DNA of 42,228 nucleotides from Gammaproteobacteria bacterium (GCA_030428905.1 JAUIED010000020.1:1-42228); one strand, 5' to 3'. Positions 15,989 to 25,202 are shown, counted from the first letter of the stretch. Notes: a model not told the origin generated them from the letters alone. Made by a program: numbers and translations.

Positions 15989-18900
15989 GTGCAGCTGATA
16001 CGCCGTTTCGCAGAACATCGTCTGGCCGCCAATCTGGCAATGATCATCATGACGCTGGCCGGGCTTTGGGCGGTGAAAACCATGCCCACCCAGCTCGACC
16101 CACCTGCGCACTTCCCCATGGTGTTTGTCGAGGTGGCCTGGCGGGGCGCCAGCGCCGAAGACGTGGAAGCACTTGTCACGGACCCCGTCGAGCAGCAGTT
16201 GCGCACGCTCACCGGCCTGGAAGAACTCACCTCGCGCACCAGTGAGGGCTTCACCCGCGTCGCAGCCCGCTTCACTTACGACACCAACATTTCCGACGCC
16301 CTGGACGAGGTCAAACAGCGGGTCGCCAACATCCGCAACCTGCCCGCTGATATCGAGCAGCCGGTGGTGCGACGCGCCATCGACCTGGAACCCATCGGCG
16401 CGCTGCTGATCACACACAACGGCTCCCTGGATGAGTTGATTCCCCTGGTGCGCGGTTACGAGCGCGAGCTGTACGCTCGGGGCATCGAGCAGATCTACTA
16501 CAACGGCCTGCCTGAAATGGAGATCGCGTTGCAGGTGGGCAGCCGCGAGTTGCACCAGATGGGCAAAACCCTGGATGAGCTGGCGGCAGAGATCAGCCGC
16601 GTGAGTGCCAGCATTCCGGCGGGCACCGTCGGCATCGGCCAGGGCGCACAGAATCTGCGCAGTCTCGATCAGGCCCGCGACGCCATCACGTTCGAACATC
16701 TAACGCTCACCACGGCAGACGGACTGACGGCGCTGGGCGATCTCGCGAATGTTGAGCGCCGCCCCGAGCGGGGTCAACCGCAGATCGCCAACAACGGCCG
16801 GCCTGCCATCGAGATGACGCTCTTCCGACGCACCGATGCAGACGCCTGGCTCAATCATCAGACCATGACCAACTGGCTGGACGAGATGCAGGCAAAGCTG
16901 CCGCAGGGTGTGGCCATCGAGTTGGTGGTCAACGTCTGGCAGCTCATCGGCCCGCAGCTTTCGATGATCCTCTTCAACGGACTGACCGGCCTGCTGCTGG
17001 TGGTTGGCGTGCTCTACCTCTTTCTCAGCGGCCGCGTCGCCTGGTGGGTGACGGTGGGCATTCCGGTGAGCTTCCTGCTGGGGCTTGCGCTGTTTCACAT
17101 GGTGTTCGGCTTCGGCATCAGCATCATCGCCCTGATCGGTTTCATCATGGCACTCGGCATCGTCGTCGATGACGCCATCGTCGTGGGCGAGGATGTGGTG
17201 ACGCTGCACGAGTCGGGATACTCGCCTCTGGAAGCGGCGGTAACGGGTGCCGAACGCATGTGGGTACCCGTGGCCACTTCGTCGCTCACCACGCTGGCTG
17301 CGTTCCTGCCGCTGCTCATCATCGGCGGCGTCATGGGCGATGTAATCCTGGCTCTGCCCACGGTGCTGCTATGCGTGATCGTCGCCTCCCTCGTGGAGTG
17401 CTTTGGTGTGCTCCCTGGACACCTGCGCGGCAGCCTGGCCGCGCCGGGCGGTACCGCCGGTCCGGCCTGGCGGCAACGGTTCAACACACGCTTTTTCGCC
17501 TTTCGCGACGGGCCCTTCGCAAGCTGGGTGAAGATCGCGCTCGACAACCCTGGGGCAACCGTGACAGCAGCCGTGAGCGGCTTCGTGGTGGCTCTGTCGC
17601 TTATCGTCAGCCAGCACGTGCCATTCAACATGGTCGTGGGCTTCGACCTTGAATCGCTCGAAGCGAACGTGCAATTCGCTTCGTCTGCGACGGACGCGGA
17701 TCGCAACCGTTTCGTGCGGCATCTTGAGGAAACCCTCGAATCCGTGAAAGCTGAGTCCGACGGCGCCAACATCGAGGGTCACACGACTCGAACCAACTTC
17801 GCGCGCTTCAACCAGGACGACCTCACCGGTGAGCAGTACGCTTCGTTAAACGTTCAGTACGCGTTCGAAGAGCAGCGCACCATGAGTCCCGATGCGTTCG
17901 TCGCTCGGTGGCGGGAGCGCATCCAGCAACCCGCCTGGGTGGAGCAGCTCACTGTAAGCGTGTCCGGCGGTCAGAACGGCGGCGAGCCGGACATCACACT
18001 GGTGCTGCGCGGCCAGGCACTGGAACAGGTAAAGTCCGGCGCCGAAGCGCTCAAGCGCGCCATGTCCGCCTACCCCGGCGTGACCAACGTCGTCGACGAC
18101 CTGCCCTTCGGGCGGGAGCAGATCATTTTCACCCTCACCCCGCAGGCGCGTGCGCTGGGCCTCACCACGGCACAAGTGGGCACGCAACTCCGCGCTGCCT
18201 ACAGCGGTGCCCTGGTGCAGATCTTCAACGAGCACGAGTCCGAGGTGGAGGTCCGCGTCATGCTGCCCGATGAGGAGCAGGACGACCTGGCGCATCTGAC
18301 GCGGGTGCCGATCAAAACGGCGACCGGAGAGCTGGTGCCGCTGGGCAACGTCGCCCGTCTGCAGCACCGCCGCGGCATCGATGTGATCCGCCACAAAGAC
18401 GGTCTGATGGCTGTGCGCGTGAGCGCCGATGTGGACGCGCAGGTAACCAATGCCATGAACCTCATCGAACAGATCAAGGACAACGATCTGCCCGCCATCC
18501 TCGAAACGTACGACCTCAAATTCGGCCTTGGCGGTAAGTCCGAGCAGGACCAGGTGATTATGGCGACGATGGCCCTCGGCGGCCTCCTGACCATGGTGCT
18601 CATCTACCTGATCCTCGCCTGGACCTTCGCCTCTTACCTTTGGCCGCTGGCGATCATGATGGCCATCCCGTTCGGCTTCACCGGCGCCGTACTCGGACAC
18701 TGGGTAACCGGCTGGGATGTTGGTGCCATGTCGCTGCTTGCCTTTTTCTCGCTCACAGGAGTAGTGGTCAACGACTCCATCGTGCTGATCAGCTTCCTCA
18801 AGCGAGAGATTGAGGACGGCACGCCCTTGCGACAAGCGCTCGAACGCGCGATACAAGCCCGTTTCCGCGCCGTACTGCTGACATCGCTGACCACAATCGC

Positions 18901-19108
18901 AGGGCTCATGCCCCTGATGTTCGAAACCTCGTCGCTGGCATTTTACGTAGCCCCCATCGCTGTGACCCTTTGCTTTGGTCTGGCGCTGGCGACGACGCTC
19001 GTTTTGTTCGTCATTCCCGCACTGATCCTGTTGCTGGAAGGTGGCAAGGCACGCCTGCTTAATTTATTGCACGCACGCCGTCCCGTGGCGCTGCTGCAGG
19101 GAGAGTGA
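15989..19108 (+). CDS. RND-family efflux permease
   Basis: A 1039-aa inner-membrane transporter of the AcrB/HAE type. The first helix is at about residues 15-30, followed by a large periplasmic loop with the porter-type sequence SAEDVEALVTDPVEQQL; helices 2-6 lie at about 335-500 and include the charged motif GIVVDDAIVVGEDV expected in helix 4; a second periplasmic loop and helices 8-12 (about 850-1015) complete the duplication. It should export hydrophobic compounds using the proton gradient. The start is GTG, the earliest available in frame. The adaptor gene follows after 4 nt, so the order permease-then-adaptor is reversed relative to acrAB. No outer-membrane factor gene is in view. Confidence 0.93.
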   Translation: MQLIRRFAEHRLAANLAMIIMTLAGLWAVKTMPTQLDPPAHFPMVFVEVAWRGASAEDVEALVTDPVEQQLRTLTGLEELTSRTSEGFTRVAARFTYDTNISDALDEVKQRVANIRNLPADIEQPVVRRAIDLEPIGALLITHNGSLDELIPLVRGYERELYARGIEQIYYNGLPEMEIALQVGSRELHQMGKTLDELAAEISRVSASIPAGTVGIGQGAQNLRSLDQARDAITFEHLTLTTADGLTALGDLANVERRPERGQPQIANNGRPAIEMTLFRRTDADAWLNHQTMTNWLDEMQAKLPQGVAIELVVNVWQLIGPQLSMILFNGLTGLLLVVGVLYLFLSGRVAWWVTVGIPVSFLLGLALFHMVFGFGISIIALIGFIMALGIVVDDAIVVGEDVVTLHESGYSPLEAAVTGAERMWVPVATSSLTTLAAFLPLLIIGGVMGDVILALPTVLLCVIVASLVECFGVLPGHLRGSLAAPGGTAGPAWRQRFNTRFFAFRDGPFASWVKIALDNPGATVTAAVSGFVVALSLIVSQHVPFNMVVGFDLESLEANVQFASSATDADRNRFVRHLEETLESVKAESDGANIEGHTTRTNFARFNQDDLTGEQYASLNVQYAFEEQRTMSPDAFVARWRERIQQPAWVEQLTVSVSGGQNGGEPDITLVLRGQALEQVKSGAEALKRAMSAYPGVTNVVDDLPFGREQIIFTLTPQARALGLTTAQVGTQLRAAYSGALVQIFNEHESEVEVRVMLPDEEQDDLAHLTRVPIKTATGELVPLGNVARLQHRRGIDVIRHKDGLMAVRVSADVDAQVTNAMNLIEQIKDNDLPAILETYDLKFGLGGKSEQDQVIMATMALGGLLTMVLIYLILAWTFASYLWPLAIMMAIPFGFTGAVLGHWVTGWDVGAMSLLAFFSLTGVVVNDSIVLISFLKREIEDGTPLRQALERAIQARFRAVLLTSLTTIAGLMPLMFETSSLAFYVAPIAVTLCFGLALATTLVLFVIPALILLLEGGKARLLNLLHARRPVALLQGE

Positions 19109-19112
19109 AGAT

Positions 19113-20378
19113 ATGACAGTTGCAAGCAGGTTGAAGGCAATGAAACTTTCGGTTCCAAAGAAGCTGCGCACCAGCCTCATCATCGTCGCGGCAGCAGCGC
19201 TGGCGAGCGCCTCGCTCTTTGCCACCGCACCACGTGCCACGCCCGAGGAGATGACAGAAAAGGCGTGGCCTGTGACCACACTGCACGTCGAACCATCGGA
19301 GCTTGGCCCCGCGTTCAACGCTTACGGGCGCTTCGAGGCCAGCCAGACCTCCGTGCTGACCAGCAAAGTCGCCGCCTGGATCGATACGGTGCACGTGCGC
19401 GAGGGCGATCAGGTGCAGGCCGGTCAGTTGCTCGTGTCCCTTGATGGCAGCGACTTTGAACGGCGCCGACGCGAACTTGCCGCAGCGGTTGATCAGGCCC
19501 GCGCCGAGGTGGCATCCGCCCGCAGCGAGCTCAAGCTTGCGCAGGACAGCGACGCCGACTACACGAGCATGCACGAGGCCGCACAAAGCAAGCTCGCGCG
19601 GCACACGGAGTTGCTCGACAAACGTCTGATCTCCCAGGTGTTGTACGACGAAGTGGCAACGCAGGCGGCGTCGGAACGCATTCGCTACCTGGACCAACAG
19701 CGCCGGCTGCAGGACCTGCCGAACCGCCTGCGCCGAGCCCAGGCTGAGGAGCAACGCGCCATCATCGCCCTGGAGCAGGCCGAGGCTGATCTTGACGCAA
19801 CCAGCATCCGTGCACCATTCACCGGCCCGGTTCTCGCTGTACGGGCGGCCGCCGGCGAGCTTGCCAACAGCGGATTCCCACTGGTTGAGATGGCAGCGGC
19901 CGCAAGCCTTGAAGTGCGCGCGGAAATTCCGCAGGCCTACGCTGGACGCCTGCAGGCTTACCTTGCCGAGGGCGTGTCGGTGGTCGCGGACACCGAGTTC
20001 GGCCTGCCGCTCGAGCTCCGCCGCCTGGCACGTCAGGTGCGTCCCGGGCAGAGCGGCGTTGATGCATTTTTCAAACCGACCGCCGATCAGGCCACGTTCG
20101 CCATCGGTCAGGTCGCTGAGATCTCCGTGCTGCTGCCCCCGGAGCGGGACCTCGTCGCGCTTCCCGTGCAGTCAATCTACGAGAACGATCGCGTCTACGT
20201 CGTGCAGGACAAACGCCTGAAAGCCATCGACGTGCACCGCGTCGGCGAAGCCGGGCGCGGCCGGGAGCACCGCGTTCTGGTGCGCGCCGAAGCGCTGACA
20301 GGCGGCGCGCAGGTGCTGGCAACGCAGTTGCCCCAGGCCGTGAACGGGCTTTTGGTGGAGCCGATTACGCAGTCGTGA
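19113..20378 (+). CDS. RND efflux periplasmic adaptor (membrane fusion protein)
   Basis: A 421-aa HlyD/AcrA-like protein. A signal or anchor helix (about residues 20-40) precedes a split lipoyl domain (VHVREGDQVQAGQLLVSLDG, near 90-115, and IRAPFTGPVLAVRAAAGELAN, near 235-255) flanking an alpha-helical hairpin of about 110 residues, and then beta-barrel and membrane-proximal regions to the C-terminus. It should bridge the permease and an outer-membrane channel encoded elsewhere. The ATG at 19113 follows a GGGAGAGTGA region; the frame continues upstream but inside the permease gene. The gene ends 17 nt from the stop of the convergent P450 gene. Confidence 0.92.
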   Translation: MTVASRLKAMKLSVPKKLRTSLIIVAAAALASASLFATAPRATPEEMTEKAWPVTTLHVEPSELGPAFNAYGRFEASQTSVLTSKVAAWIDTVHVREGDQVQAGQLLVSLDGSDFERRRRELAAAVDQARAEVASARSELKLAQDSDADYTSMHEAAQSKLARHTELLDKRLISQVLYDEVATQAASERIRYLDQQRRLQDLPNRLRRAQAEEQRAIIALEQAEADLDATSIRAPFTGPVLAVRAAAGELANSGFPLVEMAAAASLEVRAEIPQAYAGRLQAYLAEGVSVVADTEFGLPLELRRLARQVRPGQSGVDAFFKPTADQATFAIGQVAEISVLLPPERDLVALPVQSIYENDRVYVVQDKRLKAIDVHRVGEAGRGREHRVLVRAEALTGGAQVLATQLPQAVNGLLVEPITQS

Positions 20379-20395
20379 CGCGCGCGAAGGCTCGT

Positions 20396-21616
20396 TTATC
20401 GGGCGTGCAGCTTCACCGGCATGTAGCTATAGCCGTGCACGAAGTTCGAGTGCACGCGCTGCGGCGCTTCCAGCACTTCCACATGCGCGAAGCGCTGGAG
20501 AATTTCCTCCCACAGGATCCTCAGCTGCATCTCACCGAGGCGGTTACCCATGCAACGGTGAATACCGTAGCCGAATGAAATGTGCTGCCGGGCGTTGGGC
20601 CGGTCGATGATGAGCCGGTCTGCATGCTCAAACACCGTCTCATCGCGATTACCGGAGATGTACCACATCACCACCTTGTCACCGGCGCGGATCTGTTTGC
20701 CGCCCACCTCGGTGTCTGCAAGCGCTAGCCTGCGCATATGCGACAGCGGCGTCTGCCAGCGGATGATCTCGGAAACCATGTTGGGGATGAGCGCATGGTT
20801 CGCACGCAGCTTGTCGAACTCTTCGGGGAACTGGTTGAGCGCGTAGACGCCGCCCGATATGGAGTTGCGGGTGGTGTCGTTGCCGCCGACGATCAGCAGG
20901 ATCAGGTTGCCGAGGTACTCCAGAGGCTCCATGTTCTGAAACGCCGGGCTGCGCACCATCATGGAGATGAAGTCGTCACCATCGCTGTTCTGGCGTTCCC
21001 TCCACAGACCGTTGAAGTACTCCAGGCACTCCATCAGCTCGGCCATGCGCTGCTCTTCGGTCATGTTGGTGGCCCCCACCAGCGCCGGTGAGGACGTGGC
21101 CACATCCGACCAGTGGGTGAGCTTGCGGCGCTCTTCGAAGGGAAAATCGAACAACGTCGCCAGCATCTGCGTGGTGAGCTCGATGGAGACGTTGTCTACC
21201 CAATCAAACGCCTCGCCTACCGGCAGGCTGTCGAGAATGCCGGCTACGCGGCCGCGGATCAGCGGCTCGAGCTTCGCCAGCGTGCGCGGCGCCACCGCGC
21301 CGGTGACCCCCTTGCGCTGTGCGTCGTGGCGCGGCTGATCCATGGCGATGAACTGCGGCAGGATCATCTCAGGCGGCAGGTCGCCGATGACGATGAGCGG
21401 CTCGGAGGAAAACACCTCGTGGTGTGTGTCCACATGTTTGATGTCGGCGAAGCGGGTAACGCTCCAGAACGCGCCAAACGGACTTTCGGCGGTGTAGTGC
21501 ACCGGATCTTCCGCCCGCAGGGTATCGAACACCTCCCAGTGGCGACCGGTCGGGTACAGCGCGCTGTCGGACGGATCCAGCGGATCGGTATGCGTCATCT
21601 GAATGGCTTCAGCCAT
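20396..21616 (-). CDS. Cytochrome P450, CYP153-like
   Basis: A 406-aa soluble P450. The oxygen-binding I-helix reads GGNDTTRNS, the ExxR is in SEIIRW, and the heme loop is FGYGIHRCMGNRLGEMQLR with the cysteine ligand. The combination of TQMLATLFDFPFEERRKL, SHMRRLALADTEVGG, VVMWYISGNRDE and the heme-loop extension matches CYP153-type alkane and terpene terminal hydroxylases as I remember them; a related CYP class acting on other hydrophobic substrates is possible. The start has an excellent ribosome site (GGGGGGAGGAC). No ferredoxin or ferredoxin reductase gene, normally needed as redox partner, is adjacent. It follows nadA by 26 nt on the same strand. Confidence 0.88.
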   Translation of the reverse strand: MAEAIQMTHTDPLDPSDSALYPTGRHWEVFDTLRAEDPVHYTAESPFGAFWSVTRFADIKHVDTHHEVFSSEPLIVIGDLPPEMILPQFIAMDQPRHDAQRKGVTGAVAPRTLAKLEPLIRGRVAGILDSLPVGEAFDWVDNVSIELTTQMLATLFDFPFEERRKLTHWSDVATSSPALVGATNMTEEQRMAELMECLEYFNGLWRERQNSDGDDFISMMVRSPAFQNMEPLEYLGNLILLIVGGNDTTRNSISGGVYALNQFPEEFDKLRANHALIPNMVSEIIRWQTPLSHMRRLALADTEVGGKQIRAGDKVVMWYISGNRDETVFEHADRLIIDRPNARQHISFGYGIHRCMGNRLGEMQLRILWEEILQRFAHVEVLEAPQRVHSNFVHGYSYMPVKLHAR

Positions 21617-21642
21617 GTCCTCCCCCCCTTGCTTGCCTGCGT

Positions 21643-22689
21643 TCAGTATTTGAAATCGAGCATCCGCTGCAGCGGCACCATGGCCTGACGGCCGATCTGA
21701 GGGTCCACGTGAATTTCGTTGGCGGACATCAGCGCCTCGGAGTGCACCACGTCCGACAGCGTGCGCAGCTCGTTCATAGCCATCCACGGACAGTGCGCAC
21801 AGCTCTTGCAGGTGGCACCATCGCCGGCTGTGGGCGCCTCGATGAAACGCTTGTGCGGGTTGGCACGCCGCATCTTGTGAAACATGCCTTTGTCGGTAGC
21901 AACGATGCACACCTCATTAGGCAGCTCTGAGGCGGCCTTGAGCAGCGCGCTGGTGGAGCCCACCGCATCGGCCAGGGCGATGACGCTGGCTGGGGATTCC
22001 GGGTGCACCAGCACCGCAGCATCCGGGTACAGGGCCATCATGTCCTTGAGCCCCTGCGCCTTGAACTCCTCGTGCACCACGCAGGCGGCGTTCCACAGCA
22101 GCATGTCGGCGCCGGTCTGGCGTTGCACGTAGTCGCCCAGGTACTTGTCCGGCGCCCAGAGGATCTTCTCGCCGCGGGCATGCAACGACTCGACGATGGG
22201 CAGCGCAACGCTCGACGTTACCACCCAGTCGGACAGCGCCTTCACCCGCGCTGACGTGTTGGCGTAAACCACCACCGTGCGGTCCGGGTGCGCCTTGCAG
22301 AACGCCTCGAATTCATCCGGCGGGCAACCCAGATCCAGCGAGCACTCGGATTCGAGCGTGGGCATGATCACACGCTTCTCGGGCGACAGGATCTTCGCCG
22401 TCTCGCCCATGAACCGCACGCCGGCCACGAACAGCGTCTGGGCATCGTGATTCTTGCCAAAGCGCGCCATCTCCAGGGAATCCGACACGAACCCACCGGT
22501 CTCTTCCGCCAGGTCCTGCACGTCCGCATCCACGTAGTAGTGGGCGACCAGCACCGCACCGAGCTTTTGCAGGCGCCGGGCAATATCGGCCTTGAGGCGA
22601 TCGCGCTCTTGCGGCGACAGGGGAATGGGGCAGACTTCCGGGATCTGCTCCGGTTTCAGGGTGTAGTCTTTGACGACGACTTCGGCCAC
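21643..22689 (-). CDS. nadA: Quinolinate synthase
   Basis: A 348-aa 4Fe-4S enzyme that condenses iminoaspartate with dihydroxyacetone phosphate to quinolinate in de novo NAD synthesis. The cluster cysteines are visible in the usual three places: [18 protein letters not shown], and [14 protein letters not shown] near the C-terminus. [16 protein letters not shown] matches the first domain. Start: GTG at 22689 is preferred because GGAG lies seven bases ahead; a GTG two codons earlier (22695) sits too close to that site. The P450 gene follows closely. nadB and nadC are not in this window. Confidence 0.96.
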   Translation of the reverse strand: MAEVVVKDYTLKPEQIPEVCPIPLSPQERDRLKADIARRLQKLGAVLVAHYYVDADVQDLAEETGGFVSDSLEMARFGKNHDAQTLFVAGVRFMGETAKILSPEKRVIMPTLESECSLDLGCPPDEFEAFCKAHPDRTVVVYANTSARVKALSDWVVTSSVALPIVESLHARGEKILWAPDKYLGDYVQRQTGADMLLWNAACVVHEEFKAQGLKDMMALYPDAAVLVHPESPASVIALADAVGSTSALLKAASELPNEVCIVATDKGMFHKMRRANPHKRFIEAPTAGDGATCKSCAHCPWMAMNELRTLSDVVHSEALMSANEIHVDPQIGRQAMVPLQRMLDFKY

Positions 22690-22755
22690 GCACACGCTCC
22701 AGGCGTTGAACTGGCGCTACTTTACCACGCGATCCGCAACGCCCAAGCGGGCAGT

Positions 22756-22767
22756 CATATGCATATG
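22756..22767. promoter_or_regulatory. 12-bp perfect palindrome in nadA/ATP-grasp divergent region
   Basis: CATATGCATATG is its own reverse complement and ends five bases before the ATG of the ATP-grasp gene, in the 83-nt divergent interval between that gene and nadA. It is AT-rich in a GC-rich context. It could be an operator, but only one copy exists here, so this is a weak suggestion. Confidence 0.25.
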
Positions 22768-22772
22768 AAGCC

Positions 22773-23618
22773 ATGCCCCACGCGCTGTTTCTGACAGACA
22801 CGCAGCCGCCCGCCGAGCCAACGGAGAATCGGGCGTACCTGCCCGCCGCCTTCGCTGCCCACGGTTGGCAGGTGACGGTAGCGGACCACAGCGATCTGTA
22901 CCTTCGCGATCAGGCGCTCTGCGCGAACGGCTTGCCGCTGCGCCAATTTCAACTCGTGTGGCCGGTGGGTTTCGGGCCGCGCGCGACCTTTCTCGACCGA
23001 TGGCAACTGCTGGCGCACAGCGGCGCGCGATTGATCAATCCGGCAACCGCGGCGCTGCTGCTGCACGGCAAGCTGATGTGGCACGATCTGACGCCGCAAA
23101 CCCACGCAAGCGCCAACCCGCGGGTATTGATTGAGGCGGCACAGGATGGCGGTCCATGGGTGCTGAAGCCGGCTGCCGGCAGTCACGGCCGCGGTGTGCG
23201 CCTCGTGGAAGAGGTCGCCGAGATCACAGACATCATGCGCCAGGATCCGGGTATGTGGCTGCTGCAGCGCTACAGCACGGCCTACGCAGCGGGCGAACAC
23301 CGCACCCTGCTGGCGGGCGGAAAAATCCTCGGCAGCTACCGGCGCACCCCGCACGGCGCCCTGCAGGCGAACCTCGCGCAGGGCGGAATCGCATCCGCCG
23401 CCTCCATCAAGAACAGCGAGCAAGTGCTGATAGACGAGGTCGCTAAACGGTTAGCCGCGTACCGGGTAGGTTATGCCAGTATCGATACGGCGGGCACCGA
23501 ACTGGTGGAGGTGAACGTCGCCAATCCGGGAGGGCTGGCCACGTTGCAGAGCGTCTACGGGGCGGACTTCAGCAGCCGTCTGGTGCAGCTCGTGGAGGCC
23601 TGGTTGGCAATGACCTAG
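22773..23618 (+). CDS. ATP-grasp protein, glutathione-synthetase-like
   Basis: A 281-aa protein with an ATP-grasp core: GPWVLKPAAGSHGRGVRLVEE (about residues 125-147), LLQRYSTAYAAGEHRTLLAGGKILG (about 164-188), and the metal-binding end LVEVNVANPGGL, close to the N-V-T-S-P-T-G pattern of glutathione synthetase (GshB). The N-terminal domain (FLTDTQPPAEPTENRAYLPAAFAAHGWQV) also has the GshB-like layout but the protein is about 35 residues shorter than GshB. It may be a peptide or amino-acid ligase with another substrate, or a reduced glutathione synthetase. No gshA is in view. The start ATG has a poor ribosome site. Confidence 0.8.
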   Translation: MPHALFLTDTQPPAEPTENRAYLPAAFAAHGWQVTVADHSDLYLRDQALCANGLPLRQFQLVWPVGFGPRATFLDRWQLLAHSGARLINPATAALLLHGKLMWHDLTPQTHASANPRVLIEAAQDGGPWVLKPAAGSHGRGVRLVEEVAEITDIMRQDPGMWLLQRYSTAYAAGEHRTLLAGGKILGSYRRTPHGALQANLAQGGIASAASIKNSEQVLIDEVAKRLAAYRVGYASIDTAGTELVEVNVANPGGLATLQSVYGADFSSRLVQLVEAWLAMT

Positions 23619-23875
23619 TGGAGACCCCGACGGGCAGTAAGCGCCGCTTTCAGCTCGTCCAGCCGGTCCTGGCGCTCGTCGAGCCGACGCACGTGCCAGC
23701 GGATGATGTCGATCTTGCGCGGGTGGTCGAGCAGCCGATAGGTCTCAAGTGCTGCCTTGAGCCGTTCTATCTCGCGTTCGAGCAGCATCACCATATCGTC
23801 GAGCGTGAGCTCAATGTCTGCCTCCGCACTGACACGGCGCTCGTTGGACGACGGCTCTGACTTCGCTTCGCTCAT
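23615..23875 (-). CDS. Small coiled-coil protein, unknown function
   Basis: An 86-aa, highly charged protein predicted to be nearly all helix after a disordered N-terminus: DDMVMLLEREIERLKAALETYRLL and a second helix IDIIRWHVRRLDERQDRLDELKAALTAR have heptad-like leucine spacing. I do not recognise a family. Its stop overlaps the end of the ATP-grasp gene by 4 nt (convergent). No clear ribosome site precedes the ATG, so expression is less certain than for its neighbours. Confidence 0.55.
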   Translation of the reverse strand: MSEAKSEPSSNERRVSAEADIELTLDDMVMLLEREIERLKAALETYRLLDHPRKIDIIRWHVRRLDERQDRLDELKAALTARRGLH

Positions 23876-23949
23876 GAGGAAAGTCTATCACCCTTGCCAT
23901 CTTCTGGTGGCAGCTTAGACTCGATTCGCCCCGCAACCCGGAACCCGCC

Positions 23950-24381
23950 TTGATTGCGCATCTCGATGCCGTTTCCCACGGGCTGACCATCCTTTCACTG
24001 CTGCGCCAGGCTTACCAGGTGGAGGCACAACTTCTCGGGGTGGAGACCTTTCCGCCGCTGGAACGGACACTTGCGGACCTGCGCGCCAGCGACAGCACGT
24101 TTTATGGATATCACAGCGACGGCGACATCCTCGGCGTGCTGGAGCTGATTGCAGGCGTGCCGGCGGAGATCGCTTCGCTGGGCGTGCACCCCGAACATTT
24201 TCGCCGTGGCATCGGCCGCGCGCTGGTGGAGCACGCCCTGGCAGTTGCCGGCCCCTCAATGGTAGTGCACACGGGTGCGGGCAATACACCCGCACTGGCG
24301 CTCTATGAGCGCCTGCACCTCACGGTCCGCAAACGCTACCGGACAAAGGAAGGCATCGACATGGTGCAGCTCGCATGCTGA
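23950..24381 (+). CDS. GNAT family N-acetyltransferase
   Basis: A 143-aa GNAT-fold protein. The acetyl-CoA pyrophosphate loop is visible in LGVHPEHFRRGIGRALVEHAL (about residues 76-96), preceded by the strand ILGVLELIAG and followed by NTPALALYERLHLTVRKRY, a typical C-terminal GNAT motif. The acceptor substrate is unknown. The start is probably TTG at 23950 (MIAHLDAV); there is no ATG near the expected beginning and no clear ribosome site, so the exact N-terminus is uncertain. The modA start lies within the last codons (7-nt overlap), so the two are translated from one message. Confidence 0.8.
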   Translation: MIAHLDAVSHGLTILSLLRQAYQVEAQLLGVETFPPLERTLADLRASDSTFYGYHSDGDILGVLELIAGVPAEIASLGVHPEHFRRGIGRALVEHALAVAGPSMVVHTGAGNTPALALYERLHLTVRKRYRTKEGIDMVQLAC

Positions 24382-25202
24382 GACTGGCGGCAGCTATCTG
24401 CGTGCTGATCAGCGGCGTTGCCCACGGTGCACCCTTGCGCATTGCTGTTGCCACCAATTTCGCTATCCCGCTGGAAAAGCTCATTGCCGCCTACGAACAC
24501 ACGCAACGCATCGACGTGATCGCCGGTTCAACCGGTGCGTTGTACGCGCAGATTCGCGCCGGCGCGCCGTTTCACCTGTTTCTCGCCGCCGACAGCGAGC
24601 GACCGCGGGCGCTCATCGAATCGGGCCACGCGGTGCCCGGATCGCAAGTGACCTACGCCGTGGGGCGCCTGGCACTGTGGTCTACGCGCATCGACGGCAT
24701 CAGCCTTGCCAAGCTTAAGAGCGCCGAGGTGCGCCGCATTGCACTGGCCAACCCGGATCTCGCACCGTATGGGCTGGCTGCACAACAGATTCTAGAACAC
24801 ATCGATCCGCAAGGCGGGCTGACGCGCAAGCTGGTGTTCGGGCAGAACGTGGCACAGGTGCACGCTCTGACCGCCACGGGCGCAGTAGACGCCGGCTTCG
24901 CCGCACTGGCCTCAGTAATCGGCGAGCCCGGCGTGGTGGTGCTGCCCGACAACTGGCACAGCCCCATCCGTCAGGACGCGGTGGTGACAAAATTTGGAAC
25001 CGGCCAGGCGGCCTCGGACTTTCTTGCCTACCTCATCAGCGAAAGGGCCCAGCAGATCATCACGAGAGCCGGCTACGCAGCTGCAGGGCCCGCCGCTAGA
25101 GGCGCCGTGCCTCCTCATAACCAGTCAATCCCAGGTACGGCCTCAGGTACTTCACCGCCAGATACACAGGCCCCGTATCCAGCAGCGCCACCAGAAGCTT
25201 GA
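24375..25202 (+). CDS. modA: Molybdate ABC transporter substrate-binding protein ModA (orphan)
   Basis: A 275-aa periplasmic binding protein. Signal peptide about residues 1-19, then RIAVATNFAIPLEKLIAAYEH, GSTGALYAQIRAGAPFHLFLAADSERP and YAVGRLALWS, the core pattern of ModA-like oxyanion binders. Molybdate is the likely ligand; tungstate is possible. No modB or modC gene follows. The normal fold ends around residue 240 (AGYAAAGPA); a Pro/Ser-rich tail of about 35 residues runs on to 25202 and is encoded entirely antisense to the last codons of yhhQ. The tail looks like read-through past a lost stop rather than a domain. It is coupled to the upstream GNAT gene by overlap. Confidence 0.85.
   Translation: MLRLAAAICVLISGVAHGAPLRIAVATNFAIPLEKLIAAYEHTQRIDVIAGSTGALYAQIRAGAPFHLFLAADSERPRALIESGHAVPGSQVTYAVGRLALWSTRIDGISLAKLKSAEVRRIALANPDLAPYGLAAQQILEHIDPQGGLTRKLVFGQNVAQVHALTATGAVDAGFAALASVIGEPGVVVLPDNWHSPIRQDAVVTKFGTGQAASDFLAYLISERAQQIITRAGYAAAGPAARGAVPPHNQSIPGTASGTSPPDTQAPYPAAPPEA

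Noticed and set aside
15989-20378. Complete tripartite efflux operon
   Set aside because: Permease and adaptor are present but no outer-membrane factor gene lies in the window; the next gene is a convergent P450.
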